Positions 36,387 through 43,215 of a stretch of 64,000 nucleotides of DNA are shown one piece after another (position 1 is the first letter of the stretch; every line of letters begins with the position of its first letter). Origin of the DNA: an uncultured Roseburia sp. (GTDB lineage Bacteria; Bacillota; Clostridia; Lachnospirales; Lachnospiraceae); NCBI GenBank assembly GCA_947567625.1, contig CANONN010000001.1:124001-188000 (forward strand), written 5' to 3'. A program made the position numbers and the translations under genes. A model generated the notes under the pieces. The model saw nothing but the letters and a program-made list of their open reading frames with translations, had not been told where the DNA came from and ran no database searches.

Positions 36387-36749
36387 TTAGAAGATATTGC
36401 AAGCGCGCACATTTTTTTGCAATCTTTTAACACGCTCCCCCGTATCGATAAAACCGACCAGCACACCGCTTCCCTTCAGCGACAGGACCGGCTGGTTTTG
36501 CAGCCGGATAATCCCGGACGCCTCCAGAGCCGCCGTATCCAAAAGGCCGTAACACTTTGGTATACCCGTATAGGTATAATTTGCAATAGCGATCGGCGCT
36601 AAGCCGGCTCTTGGGAAGAAAAAGATGTCGTAATCCTCCGACACGCGCTGCACACATCCCTGCAGCTCCCATGGCCCCTCCTGCACGCCGAACGGCACAA
36701 TAAAATCATAGTACTCTTCCGAGTACACTTCATCTCTGCAATCCGCCAT
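36387..36749 (-). CDS. S8 (Csp-like) protease, N-terminal fragment of the split gene
   Basis: The first 104 residues (36749-36438) are protease: an acidic N-terminus, FIVPFGVQEGP, and the catalytic Asp motif GSGVLVGFIDTG. The last 16 residues (ERVKRLQKNVRACNIF) are encoded by the element. As it stands it makes at most a 120-residue stub. The start ATG is directly preceded by seven T's and a hairpin that contains the only candidate RBS, GAGAGAG. The upstream gene is clpX. See the C-terminal fragment at 25498-26868. Confidence 0.88.
   Translation of the reverse strand: MADCRDEVYSEEYYDFIVPFGVQEGPWELQGCVQRVSEDYDIFFFPRAGLAPIAIANYTYTGIPKCYGLLDTAALEASGIIRLQNQPVLSLKGSGVLVGFIDTGERVKRLQKNVRACNIF
36417..36441. 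other. Right attachment site (element-host junction)
   Basis: Arm TTGCAATCTTTTAACACGC (36417-36435), then TC and the CCCC core (36438-36441), then host sequence GTATCGATAAAACC, which encodes GFIDT of the S8 protease on the minus strand. Confidence 0.75.
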
Positions 36750-36795
36750 AAAAAAACTCTCTCATCTATTTTGTCTATACTAATAAATGAGAGAG
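36750..36795 (-). terminator. Terminator-like hairpin abutting the S8 protease start codon
   Basis: Minus strand CTCTCTCAT / ATGAGAGAG (36795-36787 and 36765-36757, 21-nt loop) followed by seven T's and then the ATG at 36749. It may end the clpX transcript and also hide the S8 gene RBS. Confidence 0.65.
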
Positions 36796-36819
36796 CTGCA
36801 TGTTCTATTCTGAAAAATT

Positions 36820-36901
36820 GTAACTATTCAGCCTTCGTCTTCACAGTTACGCGTTCTTACAGACTTTGCAGCGAGTGCAAAGTCCTGGGCTGAATAGTTA
36901 C
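36820..36901. repeat. Structured intergenic repeat, full copy
   Basis: Outer perfect 14-bp inverted repeat GTAACTATTCAGCC (36820-36833) / GGCTGAATAGTTAC (36888-36901). Inner hairpin GACTTTGCA-gcgag-TGCAAAGTC (36862-36884). The 39-nt segment 36849-36887 recurs at 57325-57363 with one mismatch. It could be a REP- or MITE-like element, or a structured RNA downstream of clpX. Confidence 0.7.
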
Positions 36902-36938
36902 GAAAAATTACAAAGTAATCTGATTTGCAGGAGGGCGC

Positions 36939-38450
36939 TTAAGGGAGCGCCGGCTGTAAATGATCGGCCGCTATGCCAAAGCTTCCGCGCAGGTTTATGA
37001 GCGGCCCGCCGGTTTTCTCTACATAATCCCTGGTGATCGTCACCATACCGATATTGTCGTCTTTGGGTATTTCATACATGATATCGAGCATCAATTCCTC
37101 GATGACTGCACGCAGCGCACGGGCTCCGACTTTCTTCTCCTTCGCCTTCTCGGCAATCGCATAGAGGGCCTCGTCCTCAAATACCAGCTTTACCTCATCC
37201 ATGGCAAGCAGCTTGGTATATTGCTTGACGATCGCATTCTTAGGCTCCTTTAAGATCTGTACCAGCGTGTCTATGGTCAGGGCTTCGAGCGTAAACAGAA
37301 TCGGCAGACGCCCCAAAAACTCGGGAATCATGCCAAATTTGCGCACGTCCTCGACCGTCACCTTGGACAATAGGTTCTCGTCCTTGTCGTATTCGTCCTT
37401 TAAGGTCGAGCCAAACCCGATTGAAGACTGCTTGTTGAGCCGCTCCTTGATGATCTCCGACAGCTCGGGAAATGCGCCGCCGCAGATAAAGAGGATATTT
37501 TTGGTGTTGATCGTCGTCATCGGCACCATGGCGTTTTTGCTGCTTGCCCCGACAGGCACTTCGACCTCGGCGCCCTCGAGCAGCTTTAACATTCCCTGCT
37601 GTACGGATTCGCCGCTGACGTCGCGCTGGTTGGCGTTGCGCTTTTTGGCAATCTTGTCGATCTCGTCGATAAATATGATGCCCTGCTCCGCGCGGTCCAC
37701 GTCATTCCCCGCCGCCGCGAGCAGCTTGCTCACCACGCTCTCGATATCGTCCCCGATATACCCGGCCTCCGTCAGCGACGTGGCGTCCGTGATGGCGAGC
37801 GGCACATCCAAAAGCTTTGCCAGCGTCTTCACCATATAAGTCTTGCCGCAGCCCGTCGGGCCGATCATCAGCATATTGGACTTCTCGATCTCGACGTCGT
37901 CTTTGCGGTCGGACGCGATACGCTTGTAGTGGTTATAGACCGCCACGGACATGACTTTTTTGGCCTGCTCCTGCCCGACGATGTACTCATCGAGCGACGC
38001 CTTGATCTTATGCGGAGCGGGAATCTTTTTCAGGTCAAAAAGCGGCTGTGCCTCCTCGCTCTTTTTTTTCTTTTTGACGCGCTGGCTCCCCGGTATCATG
38101 CCCTGTAAATCCGACAGGTTGATCATGCTGATATTGGGGATTTTATTTCCCCTGCCAAAAGGCGGCATCCCCATGACATCATCCATGGAAAAACCGCTGC
38201 CGTTCATACCGTCAAAGGTCTTTTGCATACAATCCTGGCAGATGCAGATATCGCTCGGTATTTTTATCATTTTTCCCGCCACATGTTCCGGCCTGCGGCA
38301 TATGTAGCATATATCCTCGTACTCTTCTTCCTTTTCTGTGCCCTTCTCTTCCTTGACCTCCTGGGAGACTAACGTAAATTCTTCGGCTTCCCCCGATGAT
38401 GACGCATCCTTTTTATCACTGTCGTCAATGACTTCCCTAAAATCATTCAT
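36939..38450 (-). CDS. clpX: ATP-dependent Clp protease ATP-binding subunit ClpX
   Basis: AAA+ unfoldase that feeds proteins to ClpP. 503 residues, longer than the usual ~420; the extra length is an acidic N-terminal ~45 residues and a linker rich in Gly, Met and Lys. Zinc finger Cys48/51/71/74. Walker A GPTGCGKT (197-204), Walker B GIIFIDEIDKI (about 257-267), pore loop GYIGDD. The start is taken at MNDFREV (38450), with GGAG 11 nt upstream; the frame opens further at 38585. clpP is not adjacent, so this may be a second, divergent ClpX. Confidence 0.92.
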   Translation of the reverse strand: MNDFREVIDDSDKKDASSSGEAEEFTLVSQEVKEEKGTEKEEEYEDICYICRRPEHVAGKMIKIPSDICICQDCMQKTFDGMNGSGFSMDDVMGMPPFGRGNKIPNISMINLSDLQGMIPGSQRVKKKKKSEEAQPLFDLKKIPAPHKIKASLDEYIVGQEQAKKVMSVAVYNHYKRIASDRKDDVEIEKSNMLMIGPTGCGKTYMVKTLAKLLDVPLAITDATSLTEAGYIGDDIESVVSKLLAAAGNDVDRAEQGIIFIDEIDKIAKKRNANQRDVSGESVQQGMLKLLEGAEVEVPVGASSKNAMVPMTTINTKNILFICGGAFPELSEIIKERLNKQSSIGFGSTLKDEYDKDENLLSKVTVEDVRKFGMIPEFLGRLPILFTLEALTIDTLVQILKEPKNAIVKQYTKLLAMDEVKLVFEDEALYAIAEKAKEKKVGARALRAVIEELMLDIMYEIPKDDNIGMVTITRDYVEKTGGPLINLRGSFGIAADHLQPALP

Positions 38451-38544
38451 GCGCAAAAATCTCCGTTCTGTTCTCATACATTGTATCGTCAGGCGGCATC
38501 CTTCGACTGTCACGAATCCTGACTGACCGCTACTCACTGGTTCT

Positions 38545-38573
38545 ATTATAAAACAACAAAGATTATCCCACAA
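38545..38573 (-). promoter_or_regulatory. Predicted sigma-A promoter of clpX
   Basis: Minus strand TTGTGG (38573-38568), 17-nt spacer, TATAAT (38550-38545). Confidence 0.6.
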
Positions 38574-38616
38574 GAACATTATCACTTTTTATATTTTTTT
38601 CATCTTTACGGCAAAA

Positions 38617-38644
38617 GAACCGCCGTAGCTTCCTACAGCGGTTC
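38617..38644 (-). terminator. Terminator after the Asn-rich lipoprotein gene
   Basis: Minus strand GAACCGCTGTAG / CTACGGCGGTTC with a 4-nt loop, followed by TTTTG. Confidence 0.8.
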
Positions 38645-38659
38645 CGGGATTTCACCTGC

Positions 38660-39115
38660 TTACCGGTTAGAGCTTGTGGTATCACCATTGGTTGTCGCAT
38701 CATTGACTGCGTTTGATTCCGTACCATTCGTCAGATCATCCACGCCGTTCTCCACACCGTCAATCACGTCTTTACCGGCATCACCGACACCGTCCACAAC
38801 ATCATCCACCATATTTCCTGCGCCTGTGCCATTATTCTCATTGTTATTCACATTATTGTCAATGGCGCCGTCACCGTTATTGTTGCCATTGTTGACATTA
38901 TTGGCATTGTTGTTTTCGGTGTTGGTATCTAATACGTTGTTTTCGGTATTGCCGACCGCGTTGTTATTCACATCATTGACATTATTTTCGGTTGCGTTCT
39001 GCGTGTTGTTCGTGTTGTCCGAATTCTTGTCGCTGGTTTTCGTTCCGCAGGCGGTCATCGTGGCGAGTGACATGGTAAGTAACAGTCCTGCCGTAATTAC
39101 ACCCATTTTCTTCAT
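38660..39115 (-). CDS. Asn-rich putative lipoprotein
   Basis: 151 residues. Lipoprotein signal MKKMGVITAGLLLTMSLATMTACG, with the lipid Cys in MTAC. The mature part is almost entirely Asn, Asp, Thr and Gly in degenerate NNVNDVNNN-type repeats, then DDVVDGVGDAGKDVIDGVEN. No folded domain is visible. It is probably surface-attached and disordered; function unknown. It stands alone between clpX and the IclR operon. Confidence 0.75.
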   Translation of the reverse strand: MKKMGVITAGLLLTMSLATMTACGTKTSDKNSDNTNNTQNATENNVNDVNNNAVGNTENNVLDTNTENNNANNVNNGNNNGDGAIDNNVNNNENNGTGAGNMVDDVVDGVGDAGKDVIDGVENGVDDLTNGTESNAVNDATTNGDTTSSNR

Positions 39116-39225
39116 GGTCGTACTCTCCTTTTTTCTTTTTGCCAGTGTAGAAACGATGGAGACCGTCTTACACTTTAAAGATAGTATGACCTGAATTGTA
39201 GATATTATTCCGCCCGTTTTTGTAT

Positions 39226-40014
39226 TTATTTGGCAAAATTGCCTCGATAGCCGAGCTCGCGCGACAGTTCTTTTTGCACGCGCAGCACCGACGCCGACAG
39301 CTCCTTGAGATACTCTTTTGTCATGCGGCTGGCGGGACCGGAAACGCTGAACGCATATTTTACTTCTTTTTGATAGCTCCTAAGACAGGCGGCAATGCAG
39401 CGCACGCTCGCTTCATTCTCCTCGTCATCCAACGCATAGCCGGCTTCTTTTACGGTCTCCATCTCCCGGATAAACCGATGCAGATCTGTGATGGTATGTT
39501 CCGTTCGCTTCTCAATACAGCTCTCCTGCCATATTCTTTCGATTTCCTCGTCCGGCAGCGTCGCCATGATCGCTTTGCCGACGCCCGAGCAGTACATCGG
39601 CCGCACCATGCCGATATGGGAGACCATGCGTATGGTTCCGACCCTGGCCTCTATTTTGTCGATATAGAGGATATGCCCGCCCTCCCGCCGCACTAAGTGC
39701 ACCGCTTCCCCGGAAATCTCCGAGAGCTGCTTTAGGTAGGGCCTTGCCATCTGCAAAATATCGGTGTGCTCAAGTATTTTGCCCGCCATATTGACAATCT
39801 TATAGGAAAGCCTGTATTTTTGCGTCGTCTCATCCTGTCTCGCATAGCCCATATAAATCAGTGACATCAAAAGCCTGTGAACGGTGCTTTTGTGCAGCCC
39901 GAGAGATGCGCTGATCTCCATCAGACCCATGGCGCCGTTGTCCGCCAGCATCTCCACCACCTGAAAGATGCGCTCGGCCGACTGAATCGGATTCTTATTG
40001 TCTTTTTCTTCCAT
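39226..40014 (-). CDS. IclR-family transcriptional regulator
   Basis: 262 residues. N-terminal winged helix (SAERIFQVVEMLAD ... LGLHKSTVHRLLMSL) and a C-terminal effector-binding domain with GVGKAIMATLPDEE and CIAACLRSY. It is the last gene of an operon with KDPG aldolase and a HIT protein, so a KdgR-like role sensing KDG/KDPG is likely by context. The palindrome at 41525-41539 in the operon leader is a candidate operator. It starts 15 nt after the HIT stop. Confidence 0.92.
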   Translation of the reverse strand: MEEKDNKNPIQSAERIFQVVEMLADNGAMGLMEISASLGLHKSTVHRLLMSLIYMGYARQDETTQKYRLSYKIVNMAGKILEHTDILQMARPYLKQLSEISGEAVHLVRREGGHILYIDKIEARVGTIRMVSHIGMVRPMYCSGVGKAIMATLPDEEIERIWQESCIEKRTEHTITDLHRFIREMETVKEAGYALDDEENEASVRCIAACLRSYQKEVKYAFSVSGPASRMTKEYLKELSASVLRVQKELSRELGYRGNFAK

Positions 40015-40029
40015 GCAAAAAACCTGTTC

Positions 40030-40446
40030 CTATAAGTATTTGCTGATTTCCGCGATCAATGCCGCATATTCGTCCTGTGTCAGGAATTTCTGCTGCGGAT
40101 TCATGGCAAACACGCCGCCCCACTCAAACTCGTCCGCGTATTTGGGCACCAGATGAAAGTGCAGATGATGCCCGGTATCGCCGTATGCGCCGTAATTGAT
40201 CTTCTGCGGCGCGAACGCACGGTGCAGTGCCTCTGCCACATGTGCGATATCCTCCATGTACGCCGCACGCTCCTCTGCCGAGAGCTCGACGATCTCACTG
40301 ACATGCTTTTTGTGCGCCACGATCACACGCCCTCTGTGGCTCTGCTCTTTGAATAAGTATACTTTCGATTCGGGAAGCTCACAGATTTTGATGCCAAACG
40401 CCTCCACAAGTTCCCCCTCCGCACAGTATGCACAATTGTGGTCCAT
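40030..40446 (-). CDS. HIT-family nucleotide hydrolase/transferase
   Basis: 138 residues. It has the histidine triad GHHLHFHLVPK near the C-terminus and an N-terminal CAYCAEGELVEAFG pair of Cys. The family hydrolyses nucleoside phosphoramidates or dinucleotides. The start at MDHNCAYC (40446) follows AAGGAGG at 8 nt; the frame is open to 40500. Middle gene of the eda operon. Confidence 0.9.
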   Translation of the reverse strand: MDHNCAYCAEGELVEAFGIKICELPESKVYLFKEQSHRGRVIVAHKKHVSEIVELSAEERAAYMEDIAHVAEALHRAFAPQKINYGAYGDTGHHLHFHLVPKYADEFEWGGVFAMNPQQKFLTQDEYAALIAEISKYL

Positions 40447-40530
40447 CTCCTTTTCCTCCTTCGGATAATCAAAAGGAGGCTGCCGCACCGGCCCCGCCAT
40501 GCAACAACCTCCCGTCTTTACGATCTTTGA

Positions 40531-41493
40531 TTATTTCTGGTTAAAGTGAATCGCAAATCCCGCGATCTCGCCCTTTAAGTAGGCAACCTTCAGCTCGCCC
40601 TTGTCGTTATAGACAAATCCTGACTCGTCGAACTCAAAGCCGCGTTTCTCCAGATGATACATAGCGCGCTCCAGGTAATTGGTCTGGATTGCAATATGGC
40701 CGTGCGTACCGCGGCCCTGCATTTTCATCATCTCGATCAGTGTTCCCACGAATACAGAGCTGTTGCCGTTCTTCGTCTCCTCGCCAAACAGCGCCGCCAG
40801 CTTCTCGGAGTCGGCCATCGCCGAAGCCTCATCGGCGTTGTTGATGCCGACATGGAGCAGTTTAAAGCCAAGCATGGTGCCTACTGCCTCTTTCGTGAGC
40901 GCCGTGATGCCCGCCCAGTCTTTGGCCGCGATCATGTCTTTGTTGACCATCCAGGAACCGCCGCAGGCGATGATTTTCTTGAAATCAAGATAATTGCAGA
41001 TATTCTTGGCATTGATGCCGCCGGTCGGCATAAACTTCATCTTAGTGTAAGGCGCAGCCATGGATTTGATCATATTTAATCCGCCTGCCGCCTCCGCCGG
41101 GAAAAACTTGACAACGTCAAGCCCAAGCTCAATGGCAACCTCCACGTCGCTGGGGTTCGAGCAGCCCGGCGTCACCGGAATCCCCTTGTCCACACAGTAC
41201 TTTACAACCTTGGGATTTAAGCCAGGGCTGACAATAAACTTCGCGCCCGCTCCGACTGCGCGGTCCACCTGCTCGGTGGTGAGAACCGTTCCGGCTCCGA
41301 CAAGCATCTGCGGGAACTTCTCCGCCATGATGCGGATGGACTCCTCCGCCGCCGCCGTGCGGAATGTCACCTCGGCGCACGGAAGTCCGCCGTCGATTAA
41401 CGCCTTTGCCAGCGGCTCTGCGTCCTCCACATTGTCGAGCGCGATCACCGGAATAATACCGATCTTAGAAAACTCTTCCAATACTTTGTTCAT
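40531..41493 (-). CDS. eda: KDPG/KHG aldolase fused to a C-terminal VOC-like domain
   Basis: 320 residues. Residues 1-210 are the aldolase: CAEVTFRT, VGAGTVLTTEQV, the Schiff-base Lys region DVVKFFPAEAAGG and MPTGGI. It splits 2-keto-3-deoxy-6-phosphogluconate to pyruvate and glyceraldehyde-3-phosphate. Residues ~215-320 (FKLLHVGINN ... HGHIAIQTNYLERAMYHLEKRGF) look like a glyoxalase/VOC fold absent from classical Eda (~210 residues). This would place it in uronate/gluconate breakdown, fitting the pectin lyase in the window. Confidence 0.9.
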   Translation of the reverse strand: MNKVLEEFSKIGIIPVIALDNVEDAEPLAKALIDGGLPCAEVTFRTAAAEESIRIMAEKFPQMLVGAGTVLTTEQVDRAVGAGAKFIVSPGLNPKVVKYCVDKGIPVTPGCSNPSDVEVAIELGLDVVKFFPAEAAGGLNMIKSMAAPYTKMKFMPTGGINAKNICNYLDFKKIIACGGSWMVNKDMIAAKDWAGITALTKEAVGTMLGFKLLHVGINNADEASAMADSEKLAALFGEETKNGNSSVFVGTLIEMMKMQGRGTHGHIAIQTNYLERAMYHLEKRGFEFDESGFVYNDKGELKVAYLKGEIAGFAIHFNQK

Positions 41494-41524
41494 AGTCTCT
41501 TCTCCTTTATGTTATAATTTAAAT

Positions 41525-41539
41525 TTTCATATTATGAAA
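41525..41539. promoter_or_regulatory. Candidate operator palindrome in the eda leader
   Basis: TTTCATATTATGAAA, a perfect 7+1+7 palindrome lying about 25-40 nt downstream of the predicted -10. It is well placed to be bound by the IclR regulator of the same operon. Confidence 0.55.
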
Positions 41540-41566
41540 CCGTTTTTCACCATACGATACAATTTG

Positions 41567-41594
41567 ATTATAACATTTCAGGTGTTCTTGTCAA
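41567..41594 (-). promoter_or_regulatory. Predicted promoter of the eda operon
   Basis: Minus strand TTGACA (41594-41589), 16-nt spacer, TGT-TATAAT (-10 at 41572-41567). It overlaps the end of spoVAE. Confidence 0.7.
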
Positions 41595-41599
41595 CCAGT

Positions 41600-41956
41600 T
41601 TATTTTTTTGTCTGCGGCTGGAAGACGAGACTGGCAATATAAGAAAAGATCAGCGCGGCGGATATCCCGATGGCGCTTGCCTTAAATCCGCCCATAAAGA
41701 TGCCGATAAAGCCCTCGTTGTCAATCGCCTCTTTCACACCTTTCCAGAGCGTGTTGCCAAAGCCCAGAAGCGGCACCGTCGCCCCGGCGCCCGCAAAATC
41801 CGCGAACGGCTGGTAGATCTGAAGTGCGCCGAGCACCGCTCCAAGGCAAACCAGCATCACCATAATCCTGCCGGGCATCATCTTTGTTTTTTCCATTAAA
41901 ATCTGGACCAAGGCGCAGATCAGACCTCCCACCCAGAAAGCATTTACATAATCCAT
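41600..41956 (-). CDS. spoVAE: Stage V sporulation protein AE
   Basis: 118 residues with three or four membrane segments (AFWVGGLICALVQILME, IMVMLVCLGAVLGAL, GISAALIFSYIASLVF). The motifs GAGATVPLLGFGNTLWKG and FMGGFKASAIGISAAL are diagnostic of SpoVAE. Part of the inner spore membrane channel for Ca-dipicolinate. It starts 77 nt after spoVAD, in the same orientation. Confidence 0.92.
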   Translation of the reverse strand: MDYVNAFWVGGLICALVQILMEKTKMMPGRIMVMLVCLGAVLGALQIYQPFADFAGAGATVPLLGFGNTLWKGVKEAIDNEGFIGIFMGGFKASAIGISAALIFSYIASLVFQPQTKK

Positions 41957-42033
41957 ATCGTTCCACTTACCCTTTCTCTTTTTTCCATCGGCGGCTCTTT
42001 TAACTGCGTACCTTTCGACGCCATGCCGCCTTT

Positions 42034-43047
42034 CTAACTGGCATGTTCGATTACGACCGCATGCGCAATTCCCGGCACAGTCATGCCCTCGTTGAAAGAT
42101 ACCGTGGATAGCAGCGCCCCCGTCGGCACAAACAGGATTTTGTGCAGACGCGCCTCCTCCACCTGTTTTAAAAAGTAGGCGCTCAGCGTAGCGGCGGAAC
42201 AGCCGCACCCGCTGCCGCCGGCCCCGGTTCCCTGCCGTTTGCCGTCATAAATTTCAATCCCGCAGTCCGTGTGGATGCCGCTCAGGTCGTAACCCTGCTG
42301 TTTGGCCAGATCTATGAGTATCTCCTGCCCGATCGTCCCCAAATCCCCGGTGATGATCTTGTCGTAATAGTCCGGCTGCCGGTCAAAATCCTTAAAATGC
42401 GAACAGATGACGTCGGAAGCCGCGGGAGCCATCGCCGCCCCCATATTCATGGAGTCTTTGATTCCGTAGTCCACGATCTTTCCCGTGGTAATCCCCGTGA
42501 TGCGCGATTTGCTCCTCCGTTTGCCGAGCACATAGGCGCCGCTGCCCGTGACTGTCCAGGTCGCGGACTTCGGCCTCTGATTGGCGTATTCGAGCGGAAA
42601 CCGAAACTGCTTTTCCGCGCTCGCAAAATGACTCGAGGTCATAGACACGACATAATCGGCGTATCCGGCCGCCACGCACATTGCCCCCAGTGAGAGCGCC
42701 TCGCCGCAGGTGCTGCAGGCGCCGTACAGCCCGAACAGCGGCACCTGATAGTCCATCAGGCCGAACGATGTGGCGATATTCTGCCCCAGCAGATCGCCGG
42801 AAAACAAGTAGCGGATATCTTCTTTTTTTAGTCCCGCCTTGCCGACCGCCATCTGAAAGGCTTCCTTTTGCAGTGTGCTCTCGGCCTCCTCCCAGGTATC
42901 CTGTCCAAATTTATCATCCTCTCCCACAACATCAAAATAATTGCCCAGAGGCCCTTCGCTCTCTTTTTTTCCCACGATGCTGGCGCTGGCAATAATATAG
43001 GGCGCCTCGTCAAATTGCAGGCTCTGTTTTCCTATCTGCATATTCAT
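42034..43047 (-). CDS. spoVAD: Stage V sporulation protein AD
   Basis: 337 residues, thiolase-like fold without catalysis; SpoVAD binds dipicolinic acid for uptake into the forespore. Motifs: FSGDLLGQNIATSFGL, LYGACSTCGEALSLGA, GSGCGCSAATLSAYFL. GGAGG lies before the ATG. spoVAC, which usually precedes it, is not in the window; the upstream neighbour is a chromate transporter. A weak sigma-G-like sequence (GGTATA, 17 nt, CAAAATA) lies upstream on the minus strand. Confidence 0.95.
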   Translation of the reverse strand: MNMQIGKQSLQFDEAPYIIASASIVGKKESEGPLGNYFDVVGEDDKFGQDTWEEAESTLQKEAFQMAVGKAGLKKEDIRYLFSGDLLGQNIATSFGLMDYQVPLFGLYGACSTCGEALSLGAMCVAAGYADYVVSMTSSHFASAEKQFRFPLEYANQRPKSATWTVTGSGAYVLGKRRSKSRITGITTGKIVDYGIKDSMNMGAAMAPAASDVICSHFKDFDRQPDYYDKIITGDLGTIGQEILIDLAKQQGYDLSGIHTDCGIEIYDGKRQGTGAGGSGCGCSAATLSAYFLKQVEEARLHKILFVPTGALLSTVSFNEGMTVPGIAHAVVIEHAS

Positions 43048-43179
43048 CCTCCATTCTCTGACCGGATTCTTTTTCTATTATTTTGTACCATATACCGCAA
43101 TCTATACCTGACTTTAAAAAATTGGATCCACAGAATAAACGACGCAACTTGCAGGAAAGTTTAAGCATTGTCTATATGC

Positions 43180-43215
43180 GAAAAAGCCGCCGCACTATCA
43201 TGCGGCAGCTTTTTC
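43180..43215 (-). terminator. Terminator after the chromate transporter gene
   Basis: Stem GAAAAAGCCGCCGCA / TGCGGCAGCTTTTTC with a 6-nt loop. It overlaps the stop codon and can work in both directions. Confidence 0.8.

Larger units (their letters stand above)
26869..36441. mobile_element. 9.57-kb serine-recombinase element inserted in the S8 protease gene
   Basis: Bounded by direct GGGG (CCCC on +) at 26869-26872 and 36438-36441, with one copy inside the host gene reading frame. Contents: three large serine recombinases and a DUF6870 gene on the minus strand at the left end, then a plus-strand phosphopantetheinyl transferase, then a minus-strand HD-GYP protein and DUF342 protein. No relaxase, type IV secretion, replication or resistance gene is seen. 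Excision restores the catalytic motif FIDTG-IDYTN exactly. It could be a mobile genomic island or a programmed, sporulation-excised intervening element. Confidence 0.88.

Noticed and set aside
26869-36441. Integrative conjugative element or prophage
   Set aside because: No relaxase, secretion, replication, capsid or tail genes are present in the 9.57 kb.
38676-39194. 172-codon plus-strand frame opposite the Asn-rich lipoprotein
   Set aside because: It is the antisense of a low-complexity gene; the minus-strand frame has a lipoprotein signal and a matching terminator.
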